This document shows positions 8,065 through 16,552 of a DNA stretch of 24,164 nucleotides, one piece after another. Numbering within the stretch: position 1 is the stretch's first letter; every line of letters begins with the position of its first letter. The position numbers were made by a program, and so were the translations under genes. The stretch comes from Candidatus Aerophobota bacterium (GTDB taxonomy: Bacteria; Aerophobota; Aerophobia; Aerophobales; B3-G15), in contig JAGGTG010000211.1 in the NCBI GenBank assembly GCA_021163905.1, forward strand, positions 1 to 24,164, written 5' to 3'. Under the pieces are notes generated by a model. The model ran no database searches, had not been told where the DNA came from, and was given only the letters and a program-made list of their open reading frames with translations.

Positions 8065-8764
8065 TTTTACTTCCTTCTTTAATTAATCTTGCTATATTTT
8101 TTCTACAGATTGCTTTTATACCAGGATCCTCTGTAGAAATATAGATTTTTCCCCATTGAGAAATAGCCTTATCAATCTGTCCATCCTTCTCATAGGCATA
8201 GGCCAGGATTCTATCAAGAATCGGGGGATGTCCTTTAAGTTGAAGGGCTTTTTTAATTCCCTCTATAGCTTTTTTATATTCTTTTGTTTTAAAAAGTCTA
8301 ATTGTAAAATCCCGGTATAGCCAAAGCTCAAATGCCCGGGTATTATTGGATATTCCCTCATTTAAAAGATCAACTGCTGTATCAATATATCCAAGCTCAT
8401 CAAAAACAAGAGCTCCAAAATAATAACCAGGAACAAAATGTGGAGATATAGTAACTGTTGCCCTGATAACAGGATAAACCATTTTAAACTTTCTCTCCCT
8501 TGGAAGCTCCCAGTCTCCAAAGTACTGAATTGCCTGAAGAAATAAAAAATCAGTTGCGACCTCTCCAAACCCAAGCATAACTGACATTCCTGCTATGGTT
8601 GCCTCCCTCGGATTCTCCTCGGAAAGATAACCAACCACTTTTCTCAAGGAAACAGAGGGAACATTTTCTTTAATATTTGCCTCAATTAAAACCTTACAGA
8701 TAAAAAGAGCAGTTAAAATAAAAAGCAAAAAGGCGGTACTTTTCAAAAAATAAATTTTCTGCAT
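8000..8764 (-). CDS. Membrane-anchored TPR-repeat protein of unknown function
   Basis: The protein (254 aa) has one N-terminal hydrophobic segment (about 9-27) that would act as a signal anchor, then a soluble domain with TPR-like helical pairs: roughly 108-141 (FVPGYYFGALVFDELGYIDT, then AVDLLNEGI), 144-177 and 183-210 (RILAYAYEKDGQIDKAISQW). A conserved-looking block DFLFLQAIQYFGDWE (72-86) precedes the repeats. The C terminus is a K/N-rich tail that overlaps panC by 65 nt. Only 8 nt separate it from aroA and there is no Shine-Dalgarno before ATG 8764, so coupling with aroA is likely. It is probably an extracytoplasmic scaffold; no link to aromatic or pantothenate synthesis can be read from the sequence. 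Confidence 0.75.
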   Translation of the reverse strand: MQKIYFLKSTAFLLFILTALFICKVLIEANIKENVPSVSLRKVVGYLSEENPREATIAGMSVMLGFGEVATDFLFLQAIQYFGDWELPRERKFKMVYPVIRATVTISPHFVPGYYFGALVFDELGYIDTAVDLLNEGISNNTRAFELWLYRDFTIRLFKTKEYKKAIEGIKKALQLKGHPPILDRILAYAYEKDGQIDKAISQWGKIYISTEDPGIKAICRKNIARLIKEGSKNENNKKNKYNEKLLPGGEIKR

Positions 8765-8772
8765 TTCAATTT

Positions 8773-10077
8773 TTAATTTTTAACAAGCTTAAAAAGCTTA
8801 TTCCTAAATCCAGGGAAGGATATATCTATACATTGAGCATTATCTATTCTGGTTATTCCTCTTGCACATATACCGGCTATTGCAAGAGCCATAGCTATAC
8901 GATGATCTCCCCAACTTTTAACCTGTGCTCCTTTTAACATACCTTCTCCCTGAATAAGCATACCATCCTTTTTTTCCTCTATCCTTGCTCCCATTTTACC
9001 AAGTTCATTAACAAGAGCCTTTATCCGATCGGTTTCCTTAACCCTTAGCTCCATCGCGCCTTCAATTAAAGTTTTCCCTCTGGCAAAACAGGCTACCACT
9101 GCTAAAATTGGAATCTCATCGATAATTTGTGGTATTAAATTTTCAGATATTCTAATCCCCTTTAAATCACCTGTCCCCCTCACCTCAACCTCAGCCACTT
9201 CCTCTTCGCAAATCACTTTACGATCATGTATCTTCACATCAGCTCCCATATCTTCTAAGACTTTTAAAAACAAACTCCTGGTTGGATTAATCCCCACCTT
9301 CTTTAATACTACACACGATCCTTTAAGTATTGCAGCAGCTCCAGCAAAAAAAGCTCCGGAAGATATATCACCGGGTATAAAAAGGTCCCTTGCCTGAAGC
9401 TCCTGTCCTCCTGAGATCTCTATTTCCAGATCTTTTTTATCTAATTTTACTCCCATGTACCTCAACATTCTCTCCGTATGATCCCTTGATAAAAAAGGTT
9501 CCCTTATCCTGGTCTTTCCCCTGGCATAAAGCCCGGCTAAAATAAGACAGGATTTAACCTGGGCAGAAGCTACAGGCAGGGTATAATTTATTCCCCTTAA
9601 ATTACCTCCCCTGATACTTAGAGGAGGAAAAAAACCTTCTCTTGCCAAAATTTCTGCACCCATCATACTTAAAGGATCAATTATTCTTCGCATAGGTCTT
9701 TTTCTTAAAGAGGAATCTCCGGTTAAAACTGAATAAAATCTCTGAGCCGCCAAAACTCCTGAAAGTATTCTCATTGTAGTACCAGAATTTTTGCAATTCA
9801 GGACATCCTCCGGCTCCTTTAAGCCATCCATTCCTGCCCCATCAACGATTAATTTATTATTTTCCTCTTTGATCTTAACTCCAAGTTTTCTCATGCATCC
9901 TATGGTAGCAAGACAATCTTTTCCTTTCTGAATCCCCCTGATAGATGATCTTCCTTTGGCAATTGAGGATAAAATAATAGCCCTATGGGAAATAGATTTA
10001 TCCCCAGGAAGATCTACCTCGCCTTCTACGTATCTGCAACTTTCTATATAAAGAACATCATCATCGCTGGTTCTCAT
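8773..10077 (-). CDS. aroA: 3-phosphoshikimate 1-carboxyvinyltransferase (EPSP synthase)
   Basis: AroA transfers the enolpyruvyl group of PEP to shikimate 3-phosphate, the sixth shikimate step. The protein is 434 aa. Key motifs: PGDKSISHR (24-32), NSGTTMRIL (97-105), GDSSLRKRPMRRI (120-132), SAQVKSCLILAGLYARG, SRDHTERML, NPTRSLFLKVL and SWGDHRIAMALAIAG near the C terminus. The SAQVK and RDHTE forms match the motifs used to define class II (CP4-like) EPSP synthases, which as a class tend to be less sensitive to glyphosate; sensitivity here is inference only. ATG 10077 has GAGGAAG about 7 nt upstream. It is separated from aroF by a 201-nt gap with an inverted repeat. Confidence 0.97.
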   Translation of the reverse strand: MRTSDDDVLYIESCRYVEGEVDLPGDKSISHRAIILSSIAKGRSSIRGIQKGKDCLATIGCMRKLGVKIKEENNKLIVDGAGMDGLKEPEDVLNCKNSGTTMRILSGVLAAQRFYSVLTGDSSLRKRPMRRIIDPLSMMGAEILAREGFFPPLSIRGGNLRGINYTLPVASAQVKSCLILAGLYARGKTRIREPFLSRDHTERMLRYMGVKLDKKDLEIEISGGQELQARDLFIPGDISSGAFFAGAAAILKGSCVVLKKVGINPTRSLFLKVLEDMGADVKIHDRKVICEEEVAEVEVRGTGDLKGIRISENLIPQIIDEIPILAVVACFARGKTLIEGAMELRVKETDRIKALVNELGKMGARIEEKKDGMLIQGEGMLKGAQVKSWGDHRIAMALAIAGICARGITRIDNAQCIDISFPGFRNKLFKLVKN

Positions 10078-10278
10078 TTTCTTTCTTCCTCAGACTTATA
10101 ATCAACCGAAATTAATATCTTTACAATAAATTTCCTGAGGGGCTTCTGCTTTTTAGCGAGCAGATTGGTTGTTGGTTATTGGTTCCTGGTTTTTGGTTAC
10201 CGATTGCTAAGAATCACAAACCAAGAACTAAAAACCAGGAACCAACCTCGAACACAGAACTTTGAGTGCTGTCCTTTC
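10078..10278. other. 201-nt gap between aroF and aroA
   Basis: The only sizeable gap inside the aro operon. It holds a large inverted repeat (10179-10245), GGTT-rich sequence on its left side (about 10166-10198) and a small 5-bp hairpin CTGCT/AGCAG near 10146-10163. I see no open reading frame with a plausible start and no convincing promoter for aroA on the minus strand. Confidence 0.6.
10179..10245. repeat. Large inverted repeat (REP/palindromic-element-like)
   Basis: The arm TTGGTTCCTGGTTTTT (10179-10194) is a perfect 16-bp inverted match to AAAAACCAGGAACCAA (10230-10245). Inside, GGTT (10195-10198) can also pair with AACC (10219-10222) across a bulge. The left flank repeats GGTT units (GGTTGTTGGTTATTGG). 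No T-run follows on the minus strand, so it looks more like a dispersed palindromic element than an intrinsic terminator. As RNA between aroF and aroA it could act as a processing or stability element. Confidence 0.8.
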
Positions 10279-11292
10279 TCAAACATCCCTTCCCATGGCC
10301 ACAGCTACTTTTCTTACCTCATCTACCAGTTGATAAAAACTATCCGTACGAATAGATTGAAACCCATCGGAAAGAGCCTGCTCGGGTTTTGGATGAACTT
10401 CTACTAAAAGACCATCAGCGCCTGCGGCCACTGCTGCTCTGGAGAGGGGGATTACAAGTTCTCTTTTTCCCGTTCCATGGCTTGGATCTACTATCACAGG
10501 AAGATGGGATAAATTTTTAATAAGCGCCACAGAGGATAAATCTAAGGTAAAGCGGGTGGATTCCTCAAATGTTCTTATCCCTCTCTCGCAGAGAATAACA
10601 TTGGGGTTCCCCCCTGAAAGAATATACTCAGCTGACATCAGAAACTCCTTCACCGTAGCAGCCATTCCTCTTTTTAAAAGAACAGGCTTTTCCCCTTTTC
10701 CAACCTCCCTTAAAAGATCGAAATTCTGCATATTTCTGGCACCAATTTGAATAATATCTGCATAACGAGAGACAAGCTCTACCTGTCTTACATCCATGGC
10801 TTCAGTAACAACCGGAAGTCCGGTAATCTCGGATGCCTCGGCAAGATACCTCAAGCCTTCCTCGCCTAATCCCTGAAAGGAATAAGGAGAAGTGCGGGGT
10901 TTAAATGCCCCACCTCTTAAAATAGAAGCTCCTGCCTTTTTAACCGAGATTGCCGTTTCTAAAAGGATATCCCTGTTTTCCACTGCACAGGGACCTGCCA
11001 TAAGAATAATCTTTTTTTCACCTATCACAACATCTTTAACCTTTACCAGGGTATCGATTGGTTTAAATTCTTTGCTGACAAGCTTGTATGGTTTAGAAAC
11101 AGGAGTAACTGACTCAACAATAAACATCGCCTCAAAAATATGTTTTGTCCTTATAACATTTTCTCCAATTACACCTATTATTGTCCTCTCCTTTCCCCTT
11201 GAGATATGAGGAGTAAAACCCAGCTCCTTAATCTTATCCACTACATGTTGTATTCCTTTTTCCGTTGTTCCAGGTTTTAAAGTTATAACCAT
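10279..11292 (-). CDS. aroF: 3-deoxy-7-phosphoheptulonate (DAHP) synthase, type I-beta with N-terminal ACT-like domain
   Basis: This enzyme commits PEP and erythrose 4-phosphate to the shikimate pathway. At 337 aa it has an N-terminal ferredoxin/ACT-like domain (1-about 65) followed by a (beta/alpha)8 barrel. Metal ligands are visible in AGPCAVE (Cys102), DPSHGTG (His272) and EVHPKPEQALSDG (Glu298, Asp309), the same positions as I recall for the Thermotoga maritima enzyme. KPRTSPYSFQG (131-141) binds PEP. The N-terminal domain in this subclass commonly mediates feedback inhibition by tyrosine or phenylalanine; here that is inferred. ATG 11292 has GAGGGG 4-5 nt upstream. The gene follows pheA by 9 nt. 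Confidence 0.97.
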   Translation of the reverse strand: MVITLKPGTTEKGIQHVVDKIKELGFTPHISRGKERTIIGVIGENVIRTKHIFEAMFIVESVTPVSKPYKLVSKEFKPIDTLVKVKDVVIGEKKIILMAGPCAVENRDILLETAISVKKAGASILRGGAFKPRTSPYSFQGLGEEGLRYLAEASEITGLPVVTEAMDVRQVELVSRYADIIQIGARNMQNFDLLREVGKGEKPVLLKRGMAATVKEFLMSAEYILSGGNPNVILCERGIRTFEESTRFTLDLSSVALIKNLSHLPVIVDPSHGTGKRELVIPLSRAAVAAGADGLLVEVHPKPEQALSDGFQSIRTDSFYQLVDEVRKVAVAMGRDV

Positions 11293-11301
11293 CTTTTCCC
11301 C

Positions 11302-12366
11302 TCAATCTCCCCTGGGATATGACCCAAGGATTTTTAAAAAGAAGCACTGCTCCTCAAGTTCAGATAAAGCTTTTTTAACAGGATCATCATCTTTGTGTCC
11401 TAAAAAATCTACAAAGAAAACATATTCCCATGCTTTTTTCTTTGTAGGACGGGACTCTATCTTTGTCAAATTAATCCCATGGATCCGAAAAGGAGCAAGC
11501 ATATCGTATAGAGCGCCCACCCTATCCTTTATAGAAAATAAAATAGATGTTTTATCCTGTCCGCTTTTTTCAACATAGTCTCTGCCAATTACTAAAAAAC
11601 GGGTATAATTATGGGAAAAATCTTCTATATGAGACTCAAGAATGTTAAGACCGTAAAGACCTGCTGCCACTTCAGAGGCAATAGCACCAGCTTTTTCATC
11701 CTCAGAGGCAAGTTGAGCTGCTCTCGCCGTACTTTCAACTTCGCAGATCTCAACTGATGGCATATTTTCCTCAAGCCAATTTCTGCACTGAGCTATAGCC
11801 TGAGGATGAGAATAAATCTTTTCAATTTCCCCCAGTTTACCTTTTCCCAAAAGATGATGTGCTATCTCAAGAATCACCTCGGCACATATCTTTAAATCCG
11901 AATCCAGGAACATATCAAGCGTATGGGAAACCATTCCCTCAGTTGAATTTTCCACCGGAACAACACCATAATCGGCTTTTTTCTTTTCAACCATAGCAAA
12001 TATCTGGGATATATTCTTTGCCGGTATAAGTTCTGCACTCTGGCCAAAATTCCTTATAGCAGCAAGGTGAGTAAAAGTAGCAGGGGGGCCAAAGTAAACA
12101 ACCTTTAACTTTTTCTGAAGGGAAAGACAGGCCTGGATGATACTTCTTATAATCTGTTCAAGTTCCTCGTTGGGAATAGGTCCTTTATTTTGAGATAAGA
12201 GTCTGTCGATAATAATTCTTTCCCGTCCTGGAGAATAATAACTTTCTCCTTTTTTTCTTTTTATCCTGGCTATTTCTAAGGCCTTATTAGCCCGCTCGGT
12301 TAAAAGTTCCAGGATTTGCGAGTCTATCTTATCGATTTCCCCTCTCAACCTTTCTATATCCATCAT
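11302..12366 (-). CDS. pheA: Bifunctional chorismate mutase / prephenate dehydratase (P-protein)
   Basis: PheA converts chorismate to prephenate and then to phenylpyruvate, the phenylalanine branch. The 354-residue protein has three domains: AroQ-type chorismate mutase (1-about 85, with LRGEIDKIDSQILELL and the RIKRKKG segment), prephenate dehydratase (about 88-262, with VPVENSTEG 136-144, SHPQA and the catalytic DFSHNYTRF 249-257), and a C-terminal ACT domain (about 273-350) with GAL (284-286) and IESRP (303-307), the phenylalanine-binding motifs in this family. The start overlaps the aroQ stop as ATGATG; the second ATG (12363) is 7 nt from AGGAGG and may be used instead. No tyrA is present nearby. 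Confidence 0.97.
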   Translation of the reverse strand: MMDIERLRGEIDKIDSQILELLTERANKALEIARIKRKKGESYYSPGRERIIIDRLLSQNKGPIPNEELEQIIRSIIQACLSLQKKLKVVYFGPPATFTHLAAIRNFGQSAELIPAKNISQIFAMVEKKKADYGVVPVENSTEGMVSHTLDMFLDSDLKICAEVILEIAHHLLGKGKLGEIEKIYSHPQAIAQCRNWLEENMPSVEICEVESTARAAQLASEDEKAGAIASEVAAGLYGLNILESHIEDFSHNYTRFLVIGRDYVEKSGQDKTSILFSIKDRVGALYDMLAPFRIHGINLTKIESRPTKKKAWEYVFFVDFLGHKDDDPVKKALSELEEQCFFLKILGSYPRGD

Positions 12367-12812
12367 CCCCCCTCCTTATTTTTTAAGAGACTTACCAGTG
12401 CCTCCAGAGCAAAAAGATACCCTCTGGGCCCAAGACCTGCTATCTGGCCTATACATACATCAGCTATAAAAGATCTATGGCGAAAATCTTCCCTTTTGTA
12501 TATATTGCTAAGATGAACCTCAACTGCTGGTAATCCAACGGCTAAAAGAGCATCCCTTATAGCGATGCTCGTATGGGTATAAGCTGCAGGATTAATCACC
12601 ACACCTTTAGCCCATTCCTTTGCTCTCTGGATCGCATCTACAATTTCTCCCTCATGATTGGATTGAACTATCTTTACTTTACAGTTAAGTTCCTTTGCCT
12701 TTTTATTTATGAGCTCATTGATCTCATCAAGGGAAACGGTACCATACCACCCGGATTCTCTTTTACCCAAAAGATTAAGATTAGGCCCATGAATAACTAA
12801 GATGTCTATCAT
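12363..12812 (-). CDS. aroQ: 3-dehydroquinate dehydratase, type II
   Basis: AroQ dehydrates 3-dehydroquinate to 3-dehydroshikimate. The 149-residue length is typical of the dodecameric type II enzyme. It shows HGPNLNLLGKRE (8-19), catalytic Tyr23 in WYG, SNHEGE (51-56), NPAAYTHTSIA (74-84) and EVHLSNI (98-104) with His100, then the RHRSF region (111-115). The second-position His in HGPNLN replaces the more usual Asn. It overlaps aroKB upstream and pheA downstream by 4 nt each, so the three genes are probably translationally coupled. Confidence 0.97.
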   Translation of the reverse strand: MIDILVIHGPNLNLLGKRESGWYGTVSLDEINELINKKAKELNCKVKIVQSNHEGEIVDAIQRAKEWAKGVVINPAAYTHTSIAIRDALLAVGLPAVEVHLSNIYKREDFRHRSFIADVCIGQIAGLGPRGYLFALEALVSLLKNKEGG

Positions 12813-14392
12813 ACTACCAACTCCTCAATTACCTGCTTAACCAAATTAACAGGTATATCATCTTTTAAAGAAACCCGGCCAATTTCCTCTGGTATGACAA
12901 ACAATACCTTTCCTTCTCTAACTTTCTTATCCTTCTTAAGTGCCTGGATGATCTGTTGAGTATCTAAATTTTTCCCCTTTAAAGGAAGTTTAGCCATTTT
13001 TAACAGCTTTTCCACTCTTGCAAAAGACTCCTGCGGAAAGATCCCCAATTTAACACCTAACTTAGATGCTCCAATAATACCAATGGCCACAGCATCCCCA
13101 TGGGTGTATCTTCTATATCCTGCTACAGTTTCAATGGCATGGGCTATTGTGTGGCCAAAGTTAAGAATCTGTCTTATCCCTATTTTTTCCTTTTCATCCT
13201 TTTCAACCACTCCTATTTTTATTCTCACCGCCCTAATTATCACAGACCTTAAAACAAAAAGGTTTTTATCAAGGATCCTTTGAATATTTTTCTCAAGATA
13301 AGAAAAAAAATCTCCATCCTTTATAATAGCACATTTAACAACCTCAGCTATTCCCTCCTTTAATCTCTTTAAAGAGAGGGTTCTTAAAACAACAGGATCT
13401 ATTAAAACAAATTTTGGCTGATAAAAGGCACCCACAAGATTTTTACCCTGGGGTAAATTTACCCCCACTTTTCCCCCAACTCCAGAGTCAACCTGAGAAA
13501 GAAGAGTTGTTGGGATCATTAAAAGATTAATTCCTCTAAGAAATGTAGCTGCAACAAATCCCGCCAGATCTCCAACCACTCCTCCTCCTAAGGCAAGAAT
13601 AGAGGATGATCTATCAAGTGAGCATTCCAGACAGAAACTGTAAATTTTTCTTACCCAGGTAAGGGATTTAGACCTCTCTCCGGGAGGAACCTGAAAAAAA
13701 AATGTCTTAAATCCACATTGTTCTAAGGAATATCTCACTCTTTCTCCATACAGAGGGAAAACATTTCTATCTGATATGATAAGAACCTTTTTCCCCAGTT
13801 TAAAATCTCTGGCAATTTTTCCAATATTATCAATTGTTAACCCAACAAAAACAGGATAACCATTTTTATCCAGTCTAACCTGTAATGTCTCTGCAGACAA
13901 AAGTTTTACCAGCTCTTCCACTACCCTGGAAATTGAAAGAGATGAGGTATCAATCATAATATCAGCTTGCCTGTAAAAAGGCTCCCTTTTTTTTAGAAGC
14001 TGCTGGATTCTCAGTTTTTTATTGGCAAAACCTCTTAAGAGAGGCCTTTCCTCGCCATCTCCTATTCTATCCAAAATAGTATCAGGATCTGCTTTTAAGC
14101 ATACGAGGTAACCGTTCTTTCTTAGAGCATCTGCATTTTCTTTTCTTAAAATCGCACCACCTCCCGTTGAAATGACGTATCCATTAAAACTGGAAACATC
14201 TCTAATTATCCGGGTTTCTAATTCCCGGAAATACTTTTCTCCTTTTTCTGCGAATATTTTTGAAATACTACAATTTTCCTTTTTCTCAATAATCCGATCT
14301 GTATCTATATATCTCATCCCAAGAGATCTGGCAAGATGTTTTCCTATAGCCGTTTTACCTGTTCCCATAAATCCTGTTAACACTATATTCAT
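12809..14392 (-). CDS. aroKB: Fused shikimate kinase / 3-dehydroquinate synthase
   Basis: One 527-residue protein carries two non-consecutive shikimate enzymes. Residues 1-about 168 are shikimate kinase: Walker A GFMGTGKT (7-14), shikimate-contacting DTDR (30-33), the RELE region (56-59), GGGA (77-80) and the lid RPLL (116-119). From about 175, dehydroquinate synthase: NAD-binding GGGVVGDLAGF (269-279), PTTLLSQVDSGVGGKVGVN (294-312), NLVGAFYQP, and metal ligands Glu350 (EGIAE), His414 (LNFGHT) and His431 (HGDAV). All catalytic residues look intact in both halves, and the frame is continuous. Fusions and adjacency of aroK and aroB are known in several bacteria. It lies 1 nt after aroC and overlaps aroQ by 4 nt. 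Confidence 0.97.
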   Translation of the reverse strand: MNIVLTGFMGTGKTAIGKHLARSLGMRYIDTDRIIEKKENCSISKIFAEKGEKYFRELETRIIRDVSSFNGYVISTGGGAILRKENADALRKNGYLVCLKADPDTILDRIGDGEERPLLRGFANKKLRIQQLLKKREPFYRQADIMIDTSSLSISRVVEELVKLLSAETLQVRLDKNGYPVFVGLTIDNIGKIARDFKLGKKVLIISDRNVFPLYGERVRYSLEQCGFKTFFFQVPPGERSKSLTWVRKIYSFCLECSLDRSSSILALGGGVVGDLAGFVAATFLRGINLLMIPTTLLSQVDSGVGGKVGVNLPQGKNLVGAFYQPKFVLIDPVVLRTLSLKRLKEGIAEVVKCAIIKDGDFFSYLEKNIQRILDKNLFVLRSVIIRAVRIKIGVVEKDEKEKIGIRQILNFGHTIAHAIETVAGYRRYTHGDAVAIGIIGASKLGVKLGIFPQESFARVEKLLKMAKLPLKGKNLDTQQIIQALKKDKKVREGKVLFVIPEEIGRVSLKDDIPVNLVKQVIEELVV

Positions 14393-14393
14393 C

Positions 14394-15563
14394 TCATCTT
14401 TCTCTCAGATAATTAAGGTAGGAGGAGTAATTTCTTTTCATTTCATCAAGAGAGTCTCCTCCAAATTTTTCCCTCATCGCTTTTGCAATTTCTATGGCAA
14501 CAACCGCCTCTCCTATTACAGAGGCTGCAGGAACAACACATACATCTGATCTTTCCTTTCCTGCTTTAACCTCTTTTTTGGTAACAATATCAACAGAACG
14601 CAAGGGCTTCCCAAGAGTTGAAATTGGCTTCATAGCGGCTCTTAAAATAAGAGGCTCTCCTGTACTCATTCCTCCTTCAATTCCTCCTGCCCTATTAGTC
14701 AATCTATAAAATCCTTTCTCTTTGCTGTAGGCTATCTCATCCTGAACTTTAGAACCCGGCTGGGAAGCTGCTTTAAAACCTATCCCTACTTCAACACCAA
14801 CTACTGCCTGAATACTCATTATGACAAATGCAAGACGAGCATCCAGCTTCAAATCCCACTGAATATAACTTCCCAATCCCGGTGGCAGACCCTTTACAAT
14901 AATCTCAAAAATACCCCCCAATGTATCACCGTTTTCTTTTGCCCTATCAATAATTTCAATCATCCTCTTCTCTATCAGTGGATCAGCACATCTAACGGGG
15001 GAATTTTCAATTATCTGGTAGTTAGTAACTGCGCTTTCCCAGCTACTTTCATCTTTCTCCTCTCCAATTTGAATTACCCTGCTAAAAATAGAAATATTAA
15101 ACTCCTCCAGCAGTCTTCTACAAACAGCGCCAACAGATACTCTTACGGCTGTCTCCCTGGCACTTGCTCTTTCAAGAACATTGCGTAAATCGTAAAAACC
15201 GTACTTTATCCCCCCTGTAAGATCTGCGTGACCTGGACGGGGTCTCGTAAAAGAGGAAAAACTTTCCTTTGCAGGTTCATCCACACTCATCACTTCTTTC
15301 CAGTTATCCCAGTCAAGGTTGTAAATAAGAAGGGTAATTGGACTTCCAATGGTTTCCCCCCGGCGAACTCCGGAGAGTATCTGAACTTTATCTTTTTCTA
15401 TTTGCATTCTCCCTCCTCTTCCATAACCCATTTGACGACGTTTAAGCTGCCTGTCAATATCCTCTCTTTTTAACCTAAGCCCGGAGGGAATCCCCTCCAG
15501 AATAGCTACCAATGCTTGACCGTGAGATTCTCCGGCTGTAAGATAACGAAGTTTTGTGCTCAT
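14394..15563 (-). CDS. aroC: Chorismate synthase
   Basis: AroC converts EPSP to chorismate using reduced FMN. The protein is 389 aa. Motifs include GESHGQALVAILEGIPSG (11-28), RRQMGYGRGGRMQIEKD, SGVRRGETIGSPI, RPRPGHADLTGGIKYG, RNVLERASARETAVRV, NRAGGIEGGMSTGEP and the C-terminal RSDVCVVPAASVIGEAV. These cover the FMN and EPSP sites with no gaps. The start overlaps the aroE stop by 4 nt. As the final common step it sits second in the operon, so operon order does not follow pathway order. Confidence 0.98.
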   Translation of the reverse strand: MSTKLRYLTAGESHGQALVAILEGIPSGLRLKREDIDRQLKRRQMGYGRGGRMQIEKDKVQILSGVRRGETIGSPITLLIYNLDWDNWKEVMSVDEPAKESFSSFTRPRPGHADLTGGIKYGFYDLRNVLERASARETAVRVSVGAVCRRLLEEFNISIFSRVIQIGEEKDESSWESAVTNYQIIENSPVRCADPLIEKRMIEIIDRAKENGDTLGGIFEIIVKGLPPGLGSYIQWDLKLDARLAFVIMSIQAVVGVEVGIGFKAASQPGSKVQDEIAYSKEKGFYRLTNRAGGIEGGMSTGEPLILRAAMKPISTLGKPLRSVDIVTKKEVKAGKERSDVCVVPAASVIGEAVVAIEIAKAMREKFGGDSLDEMKRNYSSYLNYLRER

Positions 15564-16420
15564 ATTTTTTTAAAATATCGCCCTATTATTTCCTTCATTT
15601 TATCAATGGGGGCTTTCCTGCCGGTCCATATCTCAAAGGCAAAACCAGCCTGGTAAACAAGCATATCCACCCCATTCTGGCATTTCATACCTTTTCCTCT
15701 TGCCTTTTTTAAAAGCTGTGTATCTTCATTATAAACAACATCATAAACATAGGTAGAGGAGGGGAAATTCTCCAGATCTACCGGTGAAGGATCATCTTTA
15801 TGCATTCCTAAGGAGGTAGCGTTAATTAATATATCTATATTTTCCTTTTCAGAGAAAAAGTTTCTTTTTTCAAACTCAATTAACTCCAGCTTTACTGTAG
15901 GAGGGGCAGATTTTTTTAGTTTATTAAAAAGATCTTCTGCCTTAGAGTATGTTCTATTGGTTAAAATTAACCTGTTTATACCTTCCTTAATGAGAGAAAA
16001 AGAAATAGATAAAGCTGCTCCTCCTGCTCCTATAAGAAAGATCTGTTTGTTTTGAAGGGAAATTTCCCTTCTCTTCAAAGACTCAATAAATCCTTTTCCA
16101 TCTGTGTTGTATCCAATTAATTTACCATTACTATTAAAAACTGTATTTACCGCTCCTATTGCCTTTGCCTCAGATGAGAGCTCATCAAGGTATTTAACAA
16201 TGCTTTCCTTATAAGGTATGGTTACATTAACTCCAGTTATGTTTAAAGCCCGAATAGCCATTGTTGCCTGTTCAAGATAAGAAGGTTCTATCGAAAAGGG
16301 AAGATAAACAAAATTTAATCCACACTCTCTAAAGGCAGCGTTTTGAATAAGGGGAGAAAGGGTATGACTGACAGGGTACCCAAAAAGACCAACTATCTTT
16401 GTATTCCCGCTTATCCTCAT
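15560..16420 (-). CDS. aroE: Shikimate dehydrogenase
   Basis: AroE reduces 3-dehydroshikimate to shikimate with NADPH. The 286-residue protein shows GYPVSHTLSPLIQNAAF (14-30, substrate site), NVTIPYKE (65-72) with catalytic Lys71, GYNTDGKGF with Asp107, the Rossmann loop GAGGAA (131-136), NRT for NADP phosphate binding, NATSLGM and the C-terminal NGVDMLVYQAGFAFEIWTG. ATG 16420 is preceded by AGGAAAGG about 4 nt upstream and by a near-consensus promoter. It is the first gene of the nine-gene aro operon running leftward. Confidence 0.98.
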   Translation of the reverse strand: MRISGNTKIVGLFGYPVSHTLSPLIQNAAFRECGLNFVYLPFSIEPSYLEQATMAIRALNITGVNVTIPYKESIVKYLDELSSEAKAIGAVNTVFNSNGKLIGYNTDGKGFIESLKRREISLQNKQIFLIGAGGAALSISFSLIKEGINRLILTNRTYSKAEDLFNKLKKSAPPTVKLELIEFEKRNFFSEKENIDILINATSLGMHKDDPSPVDLENFPSSTYVYDVVYNEDTQLLKKARGKGMKCQNGVDMLVYQAGFAFEIWTGRKAPIDKMKEIIGRYFKKI

Positions 16421-16447
16421 GCACCTTTCCTGAAAAACAGTAAAATT

Positions 16448-16475
16448 ATTTTAGTAAAATAGCTTCCAATGTCAA
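16448..16475 (-). promoter_or_regulatory. Promoter of the aro operon
   Basis: On the minus strand TTGACA (16475-16470) is followed after 16 bp by TAAAAT (16453-16448), a 6/6 and 5/6 match to the housekeeping consensus. Transcription would start near 16441, giving a leader of only about 20 nt before aroE. There is no room for a leader-peptide attenuator, so any control is likely at the promoter or by enzyme feedback through the ACT domains of AroF and PheA. Confidence 0.75.
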
Positions 16476-16506
16476 TTTAATAATTTCCAGTTCCAAGGAG
16501 AATTTA

Positions 16507-16534
16507 TTGATAACTAATTTAAATTTGATATACT
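16507..16534 (+). promoter_or_regulatory. Divergent promoter for the small membrane-protein gene
   Basis: TTGATA (16507-16512), 16 bp, then TGATATACT (16526-16534), which combines a 5/6 -35 with an extended -10. Its -35 lies about 32 bp from the aro operon -35, so the two divergent promoters are back to back and could share a regulator. Confidence 0.6.
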
Positions 16535-16552
16535 AAAGTTAAGGGGAAGCTT

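Noticed and set aside
10166..10245. GGTT-rich repeats as a CRISPR array
   Set aside because: The units are 4-8 bp, there are no regular spacers and no cas genes; the structure is a single inverted repeat.
10165..10407. Open + strand frame of 80 codons over the aroF-aroA gap
   Set aside because: It runs through the inverted repeat and into the antisense of aroF; the protein is low complexity and repeat-derived.
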